Source: Vibrio salinus
GTDB lineage: Bacteria > Pseudomonadota > Gammaproteobacteria > Enterobacterales > Vibrionaceae
DNA length: 64,000 nt
Assembly: GCF_021272385.1 (NCBI RefSeq)
Contig: NZ_JAJSDZ010000005.1
Coordinates: forward strand, 434,001-498,000
Direction of reading: 5' to 3'
The notes under the pieces are model-generated. The model made no database searches, had not been told where the DNA came from, and saw only the letters and a program-made list of their open reading frames with translations. Positions 47,126 through 56,541 of the stretch are shown piece by piece. Every line of letters starts with the position of its first letter. Position 1 is the first letter of the stretch. Made by a program: the position numbers and the translations under genes.

Positions 47126-48130
47126 TTATTTCTCAAAATTAAAATGCAAATACGCTCTTTCAGTCACTATACGTCCTCTTGGTGTTCTTTGCAAATACCC
47201 CTGCTGAATCAGATACGGCTCCAGGACATCTTCAATGGTGTCTTTTTCTTCACCAATTGCCGCAGCTAAATTATCCAACCCAACAGGTCCGCCAGAAAAC
47301 TTTTCTATAATCGCTAAAAGTAGCTTACGATCCATATAATCAAAGCCTAATACATCGACATCAAGCATATTCAACGCTAAATTGGCCACATCGGAACAAA
47401 TATGCCCGTTTCCTTTCACTTCAGCGTAATCTCTGACCCGTCTCAGAAGCCGGTTTGCAATACGGGGCGTGCCTCTGGCTCGTCTGGCGACTTCATGAGC
47501 TCCAGTATCATCCATCGATAATCCCAGACAATCTGCACTGCGTTTTACGATGCACTGTAAATCAGAAACATTATAGTACTCAAGGCGCTGTACGATACCG
47601 AACCGGTCCCGCAATGGCGAGGTTAACGACCCGGCTCTGGTTGTCGCACCTATCAGAGTAAACGGTGGTAAATCTATTTTGATTGACCGGGCAGCAGGCC
47701 CTTCACCAATCATAATATCGAGCTGATAGTCTTCCATGGCCGGATACAGAACTTCTTCAACAACAGGACTCAACCGATGAATTTCATCAATAAAAAGAAC
47801 GTCATTCTCTTCCAGATTCGTTAGCAGTGCAGCCAAATCACCGGCTTTTTCCAGAACGGGACCTGAAGTAGTGCGAATATTAACGCTCATTTCATTCGCG
47901 ACTATATTAGCAAGCGTTGTTTTACCTAATCCGGGAGGCCCGAAAATAAGCAGATGATCTAATGCTTCCTGCCTCATCTGAGCCGCTTTGATAAAGATCT
48001 CCATCTGTTCACAAACGTGATCCTGACCCTGATAGTCAGATAAAGATTTCGGACGAATGGCCCTGTCAAACACTTCTTCATCTTTAAACAACTCTGCATC
48101 CGCAGAAATTAGTCGATCCGCTTCAATCAT
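47126..48130 (-). CDS. ruvB: Holliday junction branch migration ATPase RuvB
   Basis: AAA+ motor of 334 residues: Walker [10 protein letters not shown] near 65-73, Walker B DEIHRL, sensor GATTRAG and the C-terminal winged helix ending in [13 protein letters not shown]. It drives branch migration with RuvA. Its start overlaps the ruvA stop by four bases. Confidence 0.98.
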   Translation of the reverse strand: MIEADRLISADAELFKDEEVFDRAIRPKSLSDYQGQDHVCEQMEIFIKAAQMRQEALDHLLIFGPPGLGKTTLANIVANEMSVNIRTTSGPVLEKAGDLAALLTNLEENDVLFIDEIHRLSPVVEEVLYPAMEDYQLDIMIGEGPAARSIKIDLPPFTLIGATTRAGSLTSPLRDRFGIVQRLEYYNVSDLQCIVKRSADCLGLSMDDTGAHEVARRARGTPRIANRLLRRVRDYAEVKGNGHICSDVANLALNMLDVDVLGFDYMDRKLLLAIIEKFSGGPVGLDNLAAAIGEEKDTIEDVLEPYLIQQGYLQRTPRGRIVTERAYLHFNFEK

Positions 48131-48747
48131 AACATTGCTCTTAACGCTTCTTTAATGACTGCTTCACTACTCATTTCCGGTTTCATCACTTTAGAAACCA
48201 TTTTTGAGGCAATTTGAGGTTTATACCCCAAGGCAATTAACGCGCTCACCGCTTCTTCATCAACAGAAGAGGCTCCCGAACCGGTATCGATCTTATTTTC
48301 ACTCTGTAGTGAATCCGGAGACTGAAGCAAATCAAATGAGTTCCAGCCTTTCAGCCTGTCACGCATCTCAATAACCAGGCGCTCAGCGGTTTTACGTCCC
48401 ACACCGGGAAGTTTAATCAGCGTTGAAATGTCTTCCCGCTCAACACAATCTACAAATTGACTGGCTGACATCCCGGACAAAATACCCAACCCCAGCTTAG
48501 GGCCAACGCCATTGGCCTTAATGACCTCCCGGAACAGAGCTCTCTCCTGGACAGAATTAAAACCATAAAGAAGCTGAGCATCTTCTCTGACAACAAAATG
48601 AGTATAAATTACCACTTCCTGATCAATATCAGGTAAATCATAAAAACAGCTCATTGGCATCTGAACTTCATAGCCAACACCAGACACTTCAATCAGTAGC
48701 TCCGGTGGCTGCTTTTCAACCAAAATGCCTCGTAAACGTCCTATCAC
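48127..48747 (-). CDS. ruvA: Holliday junction DNA-binding protein RuvA
   Basis: 206 residues: N-terminal OB fold beginning [12 protein letters not shown], central helix-hairpin-helix motifs ([15 protein letters not shown] and [17 protein letters not shown]), and a C-terminal domain that regulates RuvB, after a variable serine-rich linker. It is co-translated with ruvB and lies about 105 bases after ruvC. Confidence 0.97.
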   Translation of the reverse strand: MIGRLRGILVEKQPPELLIEVSGVGYEVQMPMSCFYDLPDIDQEVVIYTHFVVREDAQLLYGFNSVQERALFREVIKANGVGPKLGLGILSGMSASQFVDCVEREDISTLIKLPGVGRKTAERLVIEMRDRLKGWNSFDLLQSPDSLQSENKIDTGSGASSVDEEAVSALIALGYKPQIASKMVSKVMKPEMSSEAVIKEALRAML

Positions 48748-48852
48748 TCTTTTGTTACCCTTATTTCGCTGATTATTTATGGATAATAATAAATAACTGG
48801 ATAAATAGCCAGTAATACAAGGTATAACCGAATAGCCAGAATAACCGAACCG

Positions 48853-49374
48853 CTATCGGTAGCGCCCTCTTTTCGCACTGCTTGCTTTGCCGGCAAGTGC
48901 GAGTAAGGTCTTATTTGTATTTGCATGACAAATCGCAACACCTAAAGCATCGGCCGCATCCGACTGAGGCTTGGAAGACAAAGACAACATTTGCTGGACC
49001 ATATGCTGAACCTGCGTTTTATCTGCTGCGCCTGTCCCGACAACAGCCTGCTTAATTAATCTTGCAGCGTATTCATACACTGGCAGTTCGGCATTCACGG
49101 CAGCCACAATAGCGCTTCCTCTGGCCTGACCCAGCTTTAATGCGGAATCGGCATTTTTTGCCATGAACACCTGCTCAATCGCAAATACATCCGGTTTAAA
49201 CTGCAAAATGATCTCGCTGACCCCAGCGTAAATTTGTTTTAAACGGGAAGGCAAATCCTTCTGACTGGTTCGGATACATCCACTTCCCATATAAATAAGC
49301 TTCCGGCCTCGCTGATGAATCACACCATAACCCGTTACTCTGGAACCCGGATCTATTCCTAAAATTACCGACAT
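48853..49374 (-). CDS. ruvC: crossover junction endodeoxyribonuclease RuvC
   Basis: Holliday junction resolvase, 173 residues from the ATG at 49374 ([17 protein letters not shown]); the frame's earlier ATG adds seven non-family residues. The four catalytic acids are in GIDPG, AIEQVF and the C-terminal SDAADALG. It ends in a basic tail. It is followed by ruvA and ruvB, the standard order. Confidence 0.97.
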   Translation of the reverse strand: MSVILGIDPGSRVTGYGVIHQRGRKLIYMGSGCIRTSQKDLPSRLKQIYAGVSEIILQFKPDVFAIEQVFMAKNADSALKLGQARGSAIVAAVNAELPVYEYAARLIKQAVVGTGAADKTQVQHMVQQMLSLSSKPQSDAADALGVAICHANTNKTLLALAGKASSAKRGRYR

Positions 49375-49398
49375 CTGCTTACTCGTATATTCCACATG

Positions 49399-49424
49399 AA
49401 AAAGAGGGGCAGCAGCCCCTCTTT
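49399..49424 (-). terminator. terminator of cysS
   Basis: AAGAGGGGC-AGCA-GCCCCTCTT hairpin with T-rich flanks, between cysS and ruvC on the minus strand. It separates the two transcription units. Confidence 0.85.
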
Positions 49425-49465
49425 ATATTTTTTCAATGCCTCTTATCTGACTGATTCCACTGTTA

Positions 49466-50848
49466 TCACTTACGTCGCCAGGTAGTACCTGCCGAACCAT
49501 CTTCCAGCACGATACCCATTTCAGTCAGCTTATCACGGGCCATATCCGCATTTGCCCAGTCTTTCGCAACTCTGGAGTCATTACGCAATTTGATCAACGC
49601 TTCAATTTCCGCCACATCATCCCCAGCAGCGGCGCCGCTGTGCAAAAATGTTTCCGGGTCCTGAGATAAAATACCAATCACATCACCAAGCTCTTTTAAC
49701 CGGACACCCAATTCACTGGCTTTCTGAACATCCTCAGATTTCACCTTATTGATTTCACGGGCTAAGTCGAATAACACTGAATAGGCTTCCGGAGTATTAA
49801 AGTCATCGTTCATCGCCTCTTTAAAACGGGCAACAAAGGCTTCTCCACCTTCAGCATCAACAGTCAGATCGAGACCACGTAGCGCGGTATACAGACGTTC
49901 CAGAGCCGCTCTTGCCTGATTCAGATTATCTTCACTGTAATTCAGTGAACTACGATAGTGACCGGACATCAGAAAATACCGAACTGTTTCTGCATCATAA
50001 TGAACCAAAACATCCCGGATTGTGAAAAAATTGCCTAATGATTTGGACATTTTTTCTTTATCGACCATAACCATCCCGCTGTGCATCCAGGTATTTACAT
50101 ATTGTGTATCGTGCGCACAACAGGATTGAGCAATTTCGTTTTCATGATGTGGGAACATCAAATCCGAGCCGCCACCATGGATATCAAAATGCTCACCTAA
50201 AATGGTTGAGTTCATAGCAGAACATTCAATGTGCCATCCGGGACGGCCTAATCCCCATGGGGATTCCCACGAAGGCTCCCCCGGCTTAGACATTTTCCAG
50301 AGAACAAAATCTAGCGGACTTCTTTTGGATACTTCAACTTCAACCCGGGATCCGGCCTGAAGTTGTTCCAAATCCTGACGGGACAGTTTTCCATACTCAT
50401 CATACTTACTGACTTCAAACATCACATCGCCATTATCAGCCACATAAGCGAAACCTTTCTCAACTAACGTAGCGACCAAATTGATAATATCCTGAATGTG
50501 ATGCGTTGCTCTCGGCTCCACATCCGGACGAAGAATGTTTAGCGCATCAAAATCCGTATACATTTCATCAATAAGACGCTCTGTTAAATCATCACAGGAT
50601 TCACCATTTTCAGCTGCGCGTTTGATGATTTTGTCGTCAATATCCGTAATATTACGAACTAACGTCAAATCATAACCAAGATAACGAAGGTAGCGGGACA
50701 CCACATCAAAAGAAACAAATGTCCGGCCATGTCCGATATGACAGAGATCATAAATGGTGACGCCGCAAACATACATGCCTACTTTCCCTTCGGTAATAGG
50801 CTTAAATTCCTCTTTCTTTCTTGTCAGCGAGTTATATATTTTTAACAT
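49466..50848 (-). CDS. cysS: cysteinyl-tRNA synthetase
   Basis: Class I aminoacyl-tRNA synthetase of 460 residues. The HIGH element is in CHIGHGRTF near 36-44, with the KMSKS element in [11 protein letters not shown] near 264-274. Zinc-binding residues are in [15 protein letters not shown] and HHENEIAQS. It charges tRNA-Cys. It is divergent from ppiB, as in other Vibrionaceae. Confidence 0.98.
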   Translation of the reverse strand: MLKIYNSLTRKKEEFKPITEGKVGMYVCGVTIYDLCHIGHGRTFVSFDVVSRYLRYLGYDLTLVRNITDIDDKIIKRAAENGESCDDLTERLIDEMYTDFDALNILRPDVEPRATHHIQDIINLVATLVEKGFAYVADNGDVMFEVSKYDEYGKLSRQDLEQLQAGSRVEVEVSKRSPLDFVLWKMSKPGEPSWESPWGLGRPGWHIECSAMNSTILGEHFDIHGGGSDLMFPHHENEIAQSCCAHDTQYVNTWMHSGMVMVDKEKMSKSLGNFFTIRDVLVHYDAETVRYFLMSGHYRSSLNYSEDNLNQARAALERLYTALRGLDLTVDAEGGEAFVARFKEAMNDDFNTPEAYSVLFDLAREINKVKSEDVQKASELGVRLKELGDVIGILSQDPETFLHSGAAAGDDVAEIEALIKLRNDSRVAKDWANADMARDKLTEMGIVLEDGSAGTTWRRK

Positions 50849-51007
50849 GATCTCTATATCTATTCAGGTTGATTAAACAAAACAGCCTCCGATTATAGCA
50901 ACCCTACTTATACGAGGTCACCCATAATCTTCAATAACATTGATTTGATTGTCGAAATAACTACGCTAAAATATCAATTCTAAACAATAAACAGAAAGGT
51001 AATAGCT

Positions 51008-51505
51008 ATGATCACCCTTCACACGAACTTCGGTGACATTAAAATTGAATTAAACGAAGAACAGGCACCGGAAACCAGTGCGAACTTTCTTCAGTATTGC
51101 CGCGACGGTTTTTACGATAACACCTTGTTCCACCGTGTTATTGATGGGTTTATGATTCAGGGCGGTGGCATGACTTCCGGTTTAAAAGAAAAACCAACAC
51201 GTGCTTCGATTAAAAATGAAGCTAATAATGGCTTAAGCAATAAAACCGGTACAATTGCTATGGCCCGTACTATGGAGCCACATTCAGCAAGCTCTCAATT
51301 CTTTATCAACGTCAATGACAACACCTTCCTCGATTTCCGTACAGATACATCTCCAGATGGTTGGGGATACTGTGTTTTCGGAGAAGTTGTCGACGGTATG
51401 GATATAGTAGAAAAAATCAAAGGGGTCAGTACCGGTTCATATGGCATGCATCAGGATGTACCATTAGAAGACGTTGTTATCACAAAAACAACCATTGAAG
51501 AGTAA
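51008..51505 (+). CDS. ppiB: cytoplasmic peptidyl-prolyl isomerase B
   Basis: Cyclophilin-type isomerase, 165 residues, no signal peptide. The catalytic region [14 protein letters not shown] near 40-53, [10 protein letters not shown] and FGEVVDGMD are conserved. It catalyses proline cis/trans isomerisation in the cytoplasm. AAAGGT lies just upstream of the ATG, and a terminator follows before lpxH. Confidence 0.97.
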   Translation: MITLHTNFGDIKIELNEEQAPETSANFLQYCRDGFYDNTLFHRVIDGFMIQGGGMTSGLKEKPTRASIKNEANNGLSNKTGTIAMARTMEPHSASSQFFINVNDNTFLDFRTDTSPDGWGYCVFGEVVDGMDIVEKIKGVSTGSYGMHQDVPLEDVVITKTTIEE

Positions 51506-51543
51506 AGCTCTGAAGTTCGCTTACCCTTAATCCTAATATTCCG

Positions 51544-51572
51544 AAGCACAACAAAACGTTGTGCTTTGTTTA
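51544..51572 (+). terminator. terminator after ppiB
   Basis: AAGCACAAC-AAAAC-GTTGTGCTT hairpin followed by TGTTTAAT. It partly separates ppiB from lpxH ten bases later, so lpxH may have read-through or its own promoter. Confidence 0.8.
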
Positions 51573-51581
51573 ATGACATAA

Positions 51582-52322
51582 ATGCCAATGCATACATTAT
51601 TTATTTCTGATTTACATCTTTCACCTTCGACGCCTCAACTTACCACTGAGTTTTTTGCATTTCTTGAACAACATGCTTATGATGCAGATGCACTATATAT
51701 TCTCGGTGATCTGTTCGACTTCTGGATTGGCGATGATGACCCAACCCAATTTGCCTCAGAGATAAAAAACCACCTTAAAAAACTAACCACATCCGGTGTG
51801 ACATGTTATTTCATCCATGGGAACCGTGATTTTTTGTTGAAAAACCGTTTTTCGAAAGAAACGGGTGTTATCTTATTAGCGGAAGAAACCGTAATAAATC
51901 TTTATGGGCAATCAGTCTTACTCATGCATGGAGATACACTGTGTACCGATGATGTCAGATATCTGGCTTTCCGGGCAAAGGTTCATACGCCCTGGATACA
52001 ATTTCTGTATAAATTTTTACCTTTTCAGGTCAAAAATAAAATCGTCAATAAAATTCAAGGTTCAGCAAAACAAGATAAAAACGACAAAGACGATGTCATT
52101 ATGGATGTCACCCAGAGCACTGTAGAAAAAACGATGCAAAAACACAAAGTCGACTTTTTAATACATGGACACACTCACCGTCCTAACCATCATACTTTTA
52201 ACTTGGATAGCAAATTAAAGCACAGAATAGTCCTCGGAGACTGGCGAAACTATAGTTATGCCCTCAAAGTCAATAACCGATTTGAGGTAGATATTTTAAA
52301 ACATTATATTAATCAAAATTAA
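51582..52322 (+). CDS. lpxH: UDP-2,3-diacylglucosamine diphosphatase
   Basis: Calcineurin-type phosphoesterase of 246 residues making lipid X in lipid A synthesis. Metal motifs: FISDLHLSP near 7-15, GDLFDFWIGDD near 42-52, HGNRDFLL near 80-87 and HGHTHRPNHH near 196-205. There are two near in-frame ATGs (51582 and 51588); I keep the first. It is next to ppiB, as expected for the group. Confidence 0.95.
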   Translation: MPMHTLFISDLHLSPSTPQLTTEFFAFLEQHAYDADALYILGDLFDFWIGDDDPTQFASEIKNHLKKLTTSGVTCYFIHGNRDFLLKNRFSKETGVILLAEETVINLYGQSVLLMHGDTLCTDDVRYLAFRAKVHTPWIQFLYKFLPFQVKNKIVNKIQGSAKQDKNDKDDVIMDVTQSTVEKTMQKHKVDFLIHGHTHRPNHHTFNLDSKLKHRIVLGDWRNYSYALKVNNRFEVDILKHYINQN

Positions 52323-52503
52323 TATCAGATGGCTAATTCAACCTGCTATCAATTATTTTATTAATTTCTGTTTAAATTTTTAGAATTCACTCCAAAAAAA
52401 CTTTTCTATGATGGATGTTCAGATTCACTCTCGTTACTCTTAACCTGAACAATTTATTCCATCCACTCACTAACAAATACAGAGAATCACTAAATACAAA
52501 ATC

Positions 52504-52896
52504 ATGCGAAATTTATGTCCATGTGGAAGCCGTAAAAAATACAAAAATTGCTGCCAGCCAATTCATCACGATCATTCACGAGCCAAAACGCCAGAACAAC
52601 TGATGAGGTCTCGTTATTCTGCGTACGCTCTGGGATTAACTGACTATATTATTAATACATACAGCCCTGAAATTTCATCTAAACTTAATAGAAAGGAAAT
52701 TGAATCAGGCACCCAGATAAACTGGATAAAATTATCCATTAAGAAAAGTCAGATAACATCAGAAAACGAAGGATATGTGCATTTTAAAGCTTTCTACCGT
52801 GAACAAGGAGAAACGTTTGTATTAGAAGAAAGATCCCGTTTTATAAGAATTGATAGTAGCTGGTACTACGTTGATGGTGTGTTCCCAACTGAATAG
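52504..52896 (+). CDS. ychJ: YchJ-family SEC-C motif protein
   Basis: 130-residue UPF0225 protein. The N-terminal zinc-binding SEC-C motif is CPCGSRKKYKNCC (5-17), followed by RAKTPEQLMRSRYSAYALG. The remainder has the NTF2-like look of the family, ending in WYYVDGVFP. The function is unknown; SEC-C modules usually bind zinc and other proteins. Confidence 0.9.
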   Translation: MRNLCPCGSRKKYKNCCQPIHHDHSRAKTPEQLMRSRYSAYALGLTDYIINTYSPEISSKLNRKEIESGTQINWIKLSIKKSQITSENEGYVHFKAFYREQGETFVLEERSRFIRIDSSWYYVDGVFPTE

Positions 52897-52985
52897 TACG
52901 TCTTATAGTTCATTATTGCTAAAAATCGATAAGTTGTATAATATCAATATGTTATTTATAGCATAAACACAAAAGGACAAGTACA

Positions 52986-54206
52986 TTGCAATATTCTTAT
53001 GTGGCAAGACAAGCAATATTCAACGTTAAGAAAGAAGTGTTGGGCTACGAACTTCTTTTCCGTGACGGTCCTGAAAATGTTTTCCCTAATATTGATTCTG
53101 AGCAGGCAACAAACCGACTAATCTCCGAACACTTTTTTGCGTTACATAAGCGGGTCGCCGATGGGCGGCTCACTTTTGTTAATTTCCCGTATAAAAGCCT
53201 GACGTCACAAACTCCAACATTACTACCAAAAGAAAGGTTGGTGGTCGAAATTCTGGAAGATTGTAAACCGACGCATGAATTATTAACCGCTATACAGGAT
53301 TTAAAAACAAAAGGATATAAACTGGCGCTTGATGACTTTATTCCCAATGCCGAATGGAAGCCTTTTTTGCCATATATTGATTACATTAAATTCGATATTA
53401 CTCAGATCCCAAGCCACAAAGCCAAATTGTTAATAGAAAAATTATCCTGCACAAACATCCAGTTTATTGCTGAGCGTGTTGAAACGTATCCTGAATACAA
53501 AGCGTGTTCAGATGCCGGTTTTCACTTATTCCAGGGATATTTTTTCAGTAAACCAGAAATGATTAAAAAAGAGAAAATCGACCCTTCTCTGATTGCAACG
53601 ATTCAACTTTGCAAAGAAATGGCAAACTTTGAAATCGACTTTAACCGCGTTGAATCCATTATTTCCAAAGATGTGAGTCTCTCTTATAAATTACTTACGC
53701 TCGTTAACAATTCACCTCATGTTCTCATTAAGATTAAATCATTCAAACAGGCAATTGCTTATCTTGGCGAAGAACGTTTACGACAATTTGTGGCATTGAT
53801 TGCGATTGCCGCCAGTGCCTACGGAAAGCCAAGACACCTGTTTACTCTGTCGCTTCAGAATGCGTATTTCTGTGAGGAAATCGCAAAACATGTTCCGTCA
53901 TTAAAAGACGAACATAACAGCGCCTTTTTAGTCGGAATATTCTGTTTTCTGGACAGCATACTCGACCAGCCTCTTGCTGATTTAATTAATGATATGCCTC
54001 TCGATGAACGAGTGCGCAGTGCACTGATAAATCGCGACGGGAATCTGGGAATGATATTGGAACTCGCTTTGGCCTATGACCACGCAGACTGGCGCACAGT
54101 ACTGACTATTTTAGAACAGTTAAATACCAATATAGAAGTGGCCGCACAATGTTACGATACTGCCATCAGCAAAGTGTCTGAAATCAGCATATGTAATGTT
54201 GGTTAA
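52986..54206 (+). CDS. degenerate EAL plus HDOD signalling protein (YuxH type)
   Basis: 406 residues. Residues 1-200 form an EAL domain with altered catalytic motifs: YELLFRDG instead of EALLR, DDFIPN instead of DDFGxG, but AERVET and QGYFFSKP are kept. It is probably inactive as a c-di-GMP phosphodiesterase, though it may bind the nucleotide. Residues about 205-390 form an HDOD domain (YKLLTLVNNS, AIAYLGEERLRQFV). The start is TTG at 52986, with AAAGGA upstream. Vibrio proteins of this layout influence motility and biofilm. The end of the gene lies inside a 22-bp perfect inverted repeat. Confidence 0.85.
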   Translation: MQYSYVARQAIFNVKKEVLGYELLFRDGPENVFPNIDSEQATNRLISEHFFALHKRVADGRLTFVNFPYKSLTSQTPTLLPKERLVVEILEDCKPTHELLTAIQDLKTKGYKLALDDFIPNAEWKPFLPYIDYIKFDITQIPSHKAKLLIEKLSCTNIQFIAERVETYPEYKACSDAGFHLFQGYFFSKPEMIKKEKIDPSLIATIQLCKEMANFEIDFNRVESIISKDVSLSYKLLTLVNNSPHVLIKIKSFKQAIAYLGEERLRQFVALIAIAASAYGKPRHLFTLSLQNAYFCEEIAKHVPSLKDEHNSAFLVGIFCFLDSILDQPLADLINDMPLDERVRSALINRDGNLGMILELALAYDHADWRTVLTILEQLNTNIEVAAQCYDTAISKVSEISICNVG

Positions 54207-54228
54207 CAACATTACATATGCTGATTTC
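54180..54228. repeat. perfect 22-bp inverted repeat at the end of the EAL-HDOD gene
   Basis: Arms 54180-54201 and 54207-54228 are exact reverse complements, separated by GTTAA that contains the stop codon. The stem is much longer than ordinary terminators and has no U tract on either strand. It may act as a transcript-end stabiliser, a convergent terminator of unusual type, or a target for a DNA-binding protein. Confidence 0.8.
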
Positions 54229-54251
54229 AAAAAGTGCAATAAGATTAATGA

Positions 54252-54890
54252 TTAATCCTGAGCAGCAATCCACATACGGATCCGTTTTTTCTGTTCAGCG
54301 GATGCATTTTGATACAACATCTGAACCGTCTGAACCAGTGAATCGTCAGCCGGATTAGTATGGATTTTTTGATTTGCAATGCTTGGTGCAGCTTGCTGAA
54401 CCGGTGCAAACTCATTACCTTGCTTGGTATTATAATCTGCCACCACTTTTTCGATATCAGCAAACGGCATAATTCCCTGACCGGCTAACTTAACCGCATC
54501 GACACTCTGTGCATCTCCACTATTCAGACTGACTTTCCAGTCCACCTTACGGTGAAAATAGGCACGAGCCTGAGAGTAAGCCGATAGCTTTGGTACTAAA
54601 ATTTTCAGTTGATCATTATCCTTTAAATCTATTGAAAAAATATAAGGCTGAGTACTGAATATCTGGTTAATACCGCCTTTTCTCAGGCTTTTATAGTAAC
54701 GAAAAACGACCTGATGGGTTCCGCCATTTACATCAACGGATTTCACCTCATTAAAGGTGGATTGCTCTATTTCATTACCATCAATTGCCAGCAACTGTAA
54801 GCCATCCACTGCTGTCACCGTTGCAGCATGAGCACCCAATGAAAACAATATTCCTATAAAACTACTCACTACCGCAGTTTTTAGTTTCAT
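54252..54890 (-). CDS. DUF2057 (YccT-type) exported protein
   Basis: 212 residues with a signal peptide (cleavage after AHA near residue 22). The DUF2057 core runs from VDGLQLLAIDG to GQIMPFADI-like sequence near 165, and the C-terminus ends in RIRMWIAAQD. The function of the family is unclear; it is periplasmic. It converges on the EAL-HDOD gene and lies downstream of the porin in the same direction, with a terminator between them. Confidence 0.85.
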   Translation of the reverse strand: MKLKTAVVSSFIGILFSLGAHAATVTAVDGLQLLAIDGNEIEQSTFNEVKSVDVNGGTHQVVFRYYKSLRKGGINQIFSTQPYIFSIDLKDNDQLKILVPKLSAYSQARAYFHRKVDWKVSLNSGDAQSVDAVKLAGQGIMPFADIEKVVADYNTKQGNEFAPVQQAAPSIANQKIHTNPADDSLVQTVQMLYQNASAEQKKRIRMWIAAQD

Positions 54891-54954
54891 CTAAATTCTC
54901 CTAAGTGAAACAATCTAAAACAAAATTATATAGTTATTTTATTTTAGATAAAAG

Positions 54955-54976
54955 AAAAGCCGCCTGATGGCGGCTT
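54955..54976 (-). terminator. terminator of the porin gene
   Basis: On the minus strand AAGCCGCC-ATCA-GGCGGCTT is followed by TTCTTTTATC. A strong rho-independent terminator 29 bases after the porin stop. Confidence 0.9.
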
Positions 54977-55004
54977 ATAAAATAGACTTTTCTGTCAGGT
55001 AAGA

Positions 55005-56036
55005 TTAGAAAGAAACTTCCATACCAACAGTGTAAGCTAGATCGTAGTCAGAATCAGCTACATCTTCTTGATCAACATCAACATAACCAACTTCAGCGTA
55101 TGCACGAACGTTTGAGTTCAGAGTACGTACGTATACACCGTATAAGTTGTTTGCTTCAGCTCTAACGCCTGACGCATCATCATCAGCATTTACGTAGCCA
55201 AGTGAAAATGCGTTTACTTGGTCCATTGTGTAAGTTGCATTGATTTCAAAGATATTCACATCACTAACTTCTGCATTATTGATGTCTTTGCTGTCATTAC
55301 CGTAAGAAGCTGCCATGCTCCATGCATCGTTGAATGTGTAAACAACTTCTAGATTGTAACCGTCTTCATCGCCTTTTGAAGCACTGAAGTCATTTCCAGC
55401 AATGTCGCTACCGAAGTCAACAGACTCACCTTTGAATACGTACAAGCGAGCATCAAGACCACCGGCACGGAAACCAATACGACCATCAGTAGATGTTTCA
55501 TCTGTTGTATTGTCAGTATCGCCTTCATCTAGGTCATGAGAAATACCAAAGTAAAACTGACCGTTGTCATAAACGTATTTAATTACGTCAGTGCCGTTGG
55601 TAGTTTCTTGTCCGTATTGACCGTAACCAACTTCAAAGTCAGCACCGATACCTGAATCATCAGTAATTAGGTACTGGTCACCAAATGTAACTGTACCCAA
55701 AGTATCGCTTGCAAAACCAACGTACGCACCGTCACTTTTAACATTGCGGTTAGTATCATCATCATTTGAATTTGCTTCAAATGTCTGGTTCAAACCAGCA
55801 ACTGCAGTCAGGCCATCAGTGATATCAACACCTACAGTTAAGTCGATTTGTGCATCATCGATACGAATTTCCTGAGAAACGTCAGTACCTTCTTTTTCAT
55901 AAGTCTGGTAGAACTGAACTTCACCTGCACCTGAAAGAGATACAGAAACACCATCGTTGTTATAAACTTCTGCTGCGTTTACTGAACCAGCTGCTGCCGC
56001 TGCCAGAACAGAAAGAGCTACTAGAGTCTTTTTCAT
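55005..56036 (-). CDS. outer-membrane porin (Vibrio OmpT/OmpU type)
   Basis: 343 residues, signal peptide with cleavage after VNAAE near 22, then a beta-barrel sequence of alternating aromatic and polar strands rich in Asp and Gly, ending in the porin C-terminal phenylalanine (GMEVSF). Gram-negative trimeric general porin. Its place next to dinG matches the position I recall for ompT in V. cholerae, but family assignment within OmpT/OmpU is not certain from sequence reading. Confidence 0.88.
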   Translation of the reverse strand: MKKTLVALSVLAAAAAGSVNAAEVYNNDGVSVSLSGAGEVQFYQTYEKEGTDVSQEIRIDDAQIDLTVGVDITDGLTAVAGLNQTFEANSNDDDTNRNVKSDGAYVGFASDTLGTVTFGDQYLITDDSGIGADFEVGYGQYGQETTNGTDVIKYVYDNGQFYFGISHDLDEGDTDNTTDETSTDGRIGFRAGGLDARLYVFKGESVDFGSDIAGNDFSASKGDEDGYNLEVVYTFNDAWSMAASYGNDSKDINNAEVSDVNIFEINATYTMDQVNAFSLGYVNADDDASGVRAEANNLYGVYVRTLNSNVRAYAEVGYVDVDQEDVADSDYDLAYTVGMEVSF

Positions 56037-56541
56037 ATTAATCCACTGCCTTTTCTTAAATTAGGAATTCCTATATTTGGATCCCTTTTGTTTTTTTGAC
56101 GACACTAAAAAAGTTTTTAATGTCTCCATTAATTTCACTGACTAGATTGCAAGAGAATTGCCTATATGTCAAATATTATAAAAATCAATAAAGAAATAAT
56201 AAAAAATCTTTATATTCAATAAGATAGATACCCCTCTACACTGCACTGGCTATTTTTTAAGCGACACCGTAACAAAACTGACGCACTTAATTTTGCTCAA
56301 ATAAAGAATAAAAAACCAAAAATCAATATAATAAAGGTAAATTTTGGAGTTTTATAAACAAAAAAATAAAAAAGGCTATGAATAATAATTTTTTAGGTCT
56401 AAAAATATAATAAGTGATTGTCCCGACGATTTTTTTTGTGAAGAAGATCTTATTTTTTCACCTAAAATATAATTTTTAGGGAACTTCTGGATAGAAATAG
56501 AAATGTGATAATATTCTCCGGCTACTATAACGGAGAGATTC
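56037..56541. other. AT-rich intergenic region between porin and dinG
   Basis: Very AT-rich, with no supported gene. It must hold the porin promoter and leader on the minus side and the dinG promoter on the plus side. I see many A/T tracts that could bind H-NS or bend DNA, but no named operator. Confidence 0.4.
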
